Shown: positions 60,641 to 64,000 of the stretch, in pieces
Numbering within the stretch: position 1 is the first letter of the stretch
Layout: each line of letters begins with the position of its first letter
From: Dorea longicatena
Lineage (GTDB): Bacteria; Bacillota; Clostridia; Lachnospirales; Lachnospiraceae
Reading direction: 5' to 3'
NCBI RefSeq assembly: GCF_025150085.1
Contig: NZ_CP102280.1
Location: forward strand, 2,429,001 to 2,493,000
DNA length: 64,000 bases
The notes under the pieces: model-generated
Databases searched by the model: none
Seen by the model: only the letters and a program-made list of their open reading frames with translations
What the model was told of the DNA's origin: nothing
Translations under genes and position numbers: made by a program

Positions 60641-61741
60641 TTATACCCTTTCTGGTATCAGAGAATCAATAACTTCTTTTACAGTTTCCAGATGAGTTGC
60701 CTGATATGCATACGCTCCACAGAAAAGTAACGCATCATCTATCTTTCCTTTTGCCGCATTGATCAGTGCCTGAGTGATACAATACGGCGTGGTTCCCGGA
60801 TTACAATGCTTCAGACACTGAAAACAATGCGCCGGTGCAATACGCCCCAGTTCTTTTACTTTTTTCATAAATGGATTCAAGATTGCACGTCCCGGCATTC
60901 CCACCGGACTTTTTACGATCACGATGTCTTCTTTTCTTGCATTCAGGTAGGCTTCTTTATAGCGGATATCTGCATCGCATTCTTCTGTTGTAACGAATCT
61001 CGTCGCCACCTGTATGGCATCTGCTCCGAGGGAAAATGCACGCGCTGCGCTTTCACTGTCATGAATTCCTCCCCCCATCGCAACAGGAATCTTTTTTCCA
61101 TATTTTTCCGAAAATGTATGAATGACCTGCATGATGGCTATGATTTCTTTTTCGTAGGAAGTTCGGCATTTTACATAGTCTTCTGCCCCAGCATCTATAC
61201 CATACGTTTCCAGCTGCTCTTCATGAAATCCAAGATGTCCCCCTGCGAGCGGTCCTTCGATCACAACCAGATCCGGGATTCTGTGGTATTTTTTGTCCCA
61301 ATATTTTAATATCACATTTGCCGATTTTGCAGTCGATACGATCGGTGCGAGTAAGATGTCTGACTCACCCACATATTTCGGAAGATCCGTCGGAAGTCCC
61401 GCTCCCGATACGATCAGATCTGCTCCTGCTTCTACCACCGCATGCACATATTCTTCATAGTGCTCCATGGCAACCATCAGATTGAATCCAATGATTCCGT
61501 CCGATGCAATCTTTCTTGCTTTCTCATACTCTGATTTTATCGCTCTTAAATTCGCTTTTAATGGATCTTTTATAAAATCTTCTTCTCTAAAACCAGGCTG
61601 AGCGGCAGAGATGATCCCTATGCCGCCCTCCTTTGCAACTGCTCCAGCAAGATTTCCAAGGCTGATACCAACTCCCATACCACCTTGAATGACTGGAACT
61701 TTTGCTGTCTTTGTTCCTATTTTCAGTGGTTGTATTTTCAT
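60641..61741 (-). CDS. FMN-dependent NPD/FabK-like enzyme
   Basis: A 366-residue TIM-barrel enzyme of the nitronate monooxygenase/enoyl-ACP reductase II family. It has VIQGGMGVGISLGNLAGAVA at the start, IVSGAGLPTDLP, GPLAGGHLGFHE with the conserved His, and a phosphate-binding AMGGGIHDSESAARAF. A Cys-rich tail (CFQCLKHCNPGTTPYC) is unlike classic FabK. The operon suggests a fatty-acid role, but sequence type is closer to the NPD-like group. Either call is possible. Confidence 0.85.
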   Translation of the reverse strand: MKIQPLKIGTKTAKVPVIQGGMGVGISLGNLAGAVAKEGGIGIISAAQPGFREEDFIKDPLKANLRAIKSEYEKARKIASDGIIGFNLMVAMEHYEEYVHAVVEAGADLIVSGAGLPTDLPKYVGESDILLAPIVSTAKSANVILKYWDKKYHRIPDLVVIEGPLAGGHLGFHEEQLETYGIDAGAEDYVKCRTSYEKEIIAIMQVIHTFSEKYGKKIPVAMGGGIHDSESAARAFSLGADAIQVATRFVTTEECDADIRYKEAYLNARKEDIVIVKSPVGMPGRAILNPFMKKVKELGRIAPAHCFQCLKHCNPGTTPYCITQALINAAKGKIDDALLFCGAYAYQATHLETVKEVIDSLIPERV

Positions 61742-61843
61742 ATATTTTCCTCACTCTATTATAGAATCTGTTCGTCCATAAACATTGCCTGTAAAATACA
61801 TCGTTTTCTTATGATATATAGCAGTGATTTACTCTGCTCCATA

Positions 61844-63544
61844 TTACATATTCCTGAAACGCTCATATCTATGTTCTATTAACTCCTGCTCTGACAAACT
61901 TTTATATTTCATCAGAAATTCTTCGATTGCCTCATCCATCTGCATGATCACAACATCCATATTCTGAACGATATATTCCTCCGGCTCTGCAAAGACACGC
62001 TCTACAATTCCCTGTGCCTTCAGATTCTCTGCCGTCAATTTCATCACTTCTGCTGCTTCTTTGGCCTTGGAGCTGTCTTTCCAGAGGATACTTGCGAATC
62101 CTTCCGGTGAGAGGATGGAATAGATGGAATTTTCCAACATCCATACTTCATCTGAAGTGGCCATCGCAAGTGCTCCGCCACTTCCGCCTTCTCCAATGAT
62201 GATTGAAACAACCGGAACCCTTAATCCGGACATCTCATAGATATTTCTGGCAATGGCTTCTCCCTGTCCGCGTTCTTCTGCTTCGAGTCCACAGAATGCT
62301 CCCGGTGTATCAACCAGACAGATGACCGGACGAGAGAATTTCTCTGCCTGTTTCATAAGTCTTAAGGCTTTTCTGTATCCCTCCGGCTGTGGCATACCAA
62401 AGTTTCTTTCGATATTTTCCTTCGTATTTCTTCCCTTTGCCTGTGCAATCACTGTTACCGGCGTGCCATGGAATCTTGCAACGCCACCGATGATAGCTTT
62501 GTCATCTGCGAAATACCGGTCTCCGTGGAATTCTACAAAATCTGTAAAGAGTGCGTCAATGTAATCACTGCCTACTGGCCGGTCTTTGCGTCTGGAAAGT
62601 TCTACTCTCTGCCATGCGGTCATATTCATCTTGCTGCCTGATGTCAGTTCCACATCACATTTTTTTCTATTAAATCCTGTTCCTTCTCCTACCTCATGAA
62701 GTGCCAGAATCTTAGAAAGTGTCTCTTTCATCTGAGGGCGCTCCACAATGGCATCCAGAAATCCATGTTCCAGTAAAAACTCTGCTCTCTGGAAACCATC
62801 CGGAAGCTTCTGTCCGATGGTCTGCTCGATCACTCTTGGGCCTGCGAACCCGATCAGAGCTTTTGGCTCTGCCAGGATCACATCACCGAGCATCGCAAAG
62901 CTTGCGGTTACTCCGCCAGTCGTGGGATCGGTCAGTACGCTGATGTAAAGAAGTCCGGCATCACTGTGGCGCTTCAGTGCTGCGGATGTCTTTGCCATCT
63001 GCATCAGAGAGACGATTCCCTCCTGCATACGGGCCCCTCCGGAGCAGGCAAATAAGATGACCGGAAGTCTTTCTTTCGTTGCCCGTTCTACCGCCCTTGC
63101 TATCTTCTCTCCAACTGCCTCTCCCATGCTGGCCATCAGGAATCTTCCATCACAGACTCCGATAACCGCCTCGCGGCCGTCAATCTTTGCTTTTCCTGTT
63201 ACAACTGCTTCTGAAAGCCCTGTCTTTTCCTGTAATTTCTTCAGTTTTTCTTCGTATCCTTTGTATTCCAGAGGATTTCCTCCCTGAAGATCCGAATCCC
63301 ATTCTTCAAAAGAACCTTCATCTGTGATCATCTCGATTCTGCGTCTTGCATGCACGCGGAAATATCCTCCGCACTTTGGACAGATATAATGATCTTTCTT
63401 TACATCCTCCGCAATGATCGCTCCCCCACATTTATTACATTTGCGAAGTAATCCTTCCGGAACTTCCGGTCGTCTGGTAAATGTAATATAATTCTTTCTT
63501 CCGACAGCAATTCTGGTCTTTTTAAATACGTTGTCCAGCTTCAT
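61844..63544 (-). CDS. accDA: acetyl-CoA carboxylase carboxyltransferase, fused beta-alpha subunits
   Basis: A 566-residue fusion. The N-terminal AccD half has the zinc ribbon CNKCGG...CPKCGG and [10 protein letters not shown]; the C-terminal AccA half from about residue 290 has [18 protein letters not shown] and [16 protein letters not shown] with [10 protein letters not shown]. It transfers carboxyl from biotin to acetyl-CoA to make malonyl-CoA. It follows accC by 12 bases. Confidence 0.95.
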   Translation of the reverse strand: MKLDNVFKKTRIAVGRKNYITFTRRPEVPEGLLRKCNKCGGAIIAEDVKKDHYICPKCGGYFRVHARRRIEMITDEGSFEEWDSDLQGGNPLEYKGYEEKLKKLQEKTGLSEAVVTGKAKIDGREAVIGVCDGRFLMASMGEAVGEKIARAVERATKERLPVILFACSGGARMQEGIVSLMQMAKTSAALKRHSDAGLLYISVLTDPTTGGVTASFAMLGDVILAEPKALIGFAGPRVIEQTIGQKLPDGFQRAEFLLEHGFLDAIVERPQMKETLSKILALHEVGEGTGFNRKKCDVELTSGSKMNMTAWQRVELSRRKDRPVGSDYIDALFTDFVEFHGDRYFADDKAIIGGVARFHGTPVTVIAQAKGRNTKENIERNFGMPQPEGYRKALRLMKQAEKFSRPVICLVDTPGAFCGLEAEERGQGEAIARNIYEMSGLRVPVVSIIIGEGGSGGALAMATSDEVWMLENSIYSILSPEGFASILWKDSSKAKEAAEVMKLTAENLKAQGIVERVFAEPEEYIVQNMDVVIMQMDEAIEEFLMKYKSLSEQELIEHRYERFRNM

Positions 63545-63556
63545 CAGCAGTCACCT

Positions 63557-64000
63557 CTACAGCCTTTCAATAAATTCAATATCTATATTTCCCTCAATAT
63601 AATCCGGATGATTGACAATCCCATACTGATAATCAACATTCGTATCGATTCCTTCTATAATGACTTCTCCAAGTGCACTCTGCATCTTACGGATCGCTTC
63701 CTGACGATTCTTCGCCCACACGATCAGCTTGGCCACCATGGAATCATAATACGGCGGAATCGTATAGCCGCTGTATATCGCAGAATCAATACGGATACCC
63801 TTTCCTCCCGGAAGATACATATCTGTGATCGTTCCCGGGGACGGACGGAATCCTTTCTCTGGATTCTCTGCATTGATCCTGCACTCGATCGCATGACCGG
63901 TCAGTCTGATATCTTCCTGTGTATAGGATAATTTCTGTCCGGATGCAATGCGGATCTGTTCTTTCACAAGATCTACACCTGTCACCCATTCTGTGACCGG
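63557..64000 (-). CDS. accC: acetyl-CoA carboxylase biotin carboxylase subunit, C-terminal part (partial)
   Basis: The last 147 residues or so are visible, running off the right edge. EWVTGVDLVKEQIRIASG, GHAIECRINAENP and PPYYDSMVAKLIVW are the C-terminal ATP-grasp and lid signatures of AccC. It carboxylates biotin on AccB using bicarbonate and ATP. It is the first visible gene of the fatty-acid operon. Confidence 0.93.
   Translation of the reverse strand, partial: PVTEWVTGVDLVKEQIRIASGQKLSYTQEDIRLTGHAIECRINAENPEKGFRPSPGTITDMYLPGGKGIRIDSAIYSGYTIPPYYDSMVAKLIVWAKNRQEAIRKMQSALGEVIIEGIDTNVDYQYGIVNHPDYIEGNIDIEFIERL

Noticed and set aside
60641..61741. Definite FabK (enoyl-ACP reductase II)
   Set aside because: The operon fits but the sequence, with a Cys-rich tail, is closer to the wider NPD group, so the function was left open.

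Overview
The window looks like a chromosome segment of a spore-forming, anaerobic, low-to-mid GC Firmicute, most likely a gut Lachnospiraceae (Clostridia). Supporting signs are the spoIIA-sigF-spoVA sporulation locus, [FeFe]-hydrogenase maturases HydE and HydF, a fused AccD-AccA carboxyltransferase, a T-box in front of valS and a Lachnospiraceae-type integrative conjugative element (ICE). Species cannot be assigned from sequence alone. No rRNA, tRNA or CRISPR array was seen.

Region 1 (1 to about 18.9 kb, minus strand) is one end of an ICE that runs off the left edge. In transcription order it carries a ParM/ParR-like segregation pair, a ribbon-helix-helix protein with a very acidic tail, a cytosine-5 DNA methyltransferase, an amidoligase, a 2109-residue Cna-B/thioester adhesin, a gamma-glutamylcyclotransferase-like protein, a class B sortase, a second S-adenosylmethionine synthetase, and a DUF3991/TOPRIM protein with further conjugation genes. 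Many of these genes overlap by 1 to 4 bases. Between the ParM operon and the element end lie a two-gene cargo with a phospholipase-D-like nuclease, a divergent XRE regulator pair with inverted operators, and a helical protein. A carboxymuconolactone decarboxylase/cupin gene loses its 3' half near 18.94 kb, which probably marks the element junction.

Region 2 (18.9 to 23.5 kb) has the truncated decarboxylase, a flavodoxin and a LysR regulator. They are followed by a graveyard: an LMW-phosphatase start, an Mrr N-terminal piece, an intact-looking PLD nuclease with a slippery A8 near its end, an McrC-like C-terminal piece and a DUF2804 N-terminal piece. This looks like a decayed restriction/defence island.

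Region 3 (23.5 to 38.8 kb) includes a predicted queuosine-salvage operon: a preQ1-I riboswitch with attenuator, then a nucleoside hydrolase and an ECF transporter S component. It also has an MMPL transporter with three operator copies, an AAA (Lon-like)-MATE-UvrD operon, a striking fusion of a TetM/EF-G-like GTPase to a Rae1/YacP-type NYN nuclease, and purC.

Region 4 (38.8 to 51.8 kb) is core genome. It contains spoIIAA-spoIIAB-sigF-small gene-spoVAA-AB-AC-AD-AE with a likely sigma-G promoter after sigF, and a valS-ltaS-like-folC-small ORF-TPR operon led by a Val T-box.

Region 5 (51.8 to 64 kb) has an AEC transporter, a zinc-type macrodomain hydrolase, a family-6 uracil/hypoxanthine DNA glycosylase, hydE-hydF-GNAT on the plus strand, an Lrp remnant and a sirtuin. 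It ends in a fatty-acid block (accC, accDA, an FMN NPD/FabK-like enzyme, a FabT-like MarR, and a HAD phosphatase).
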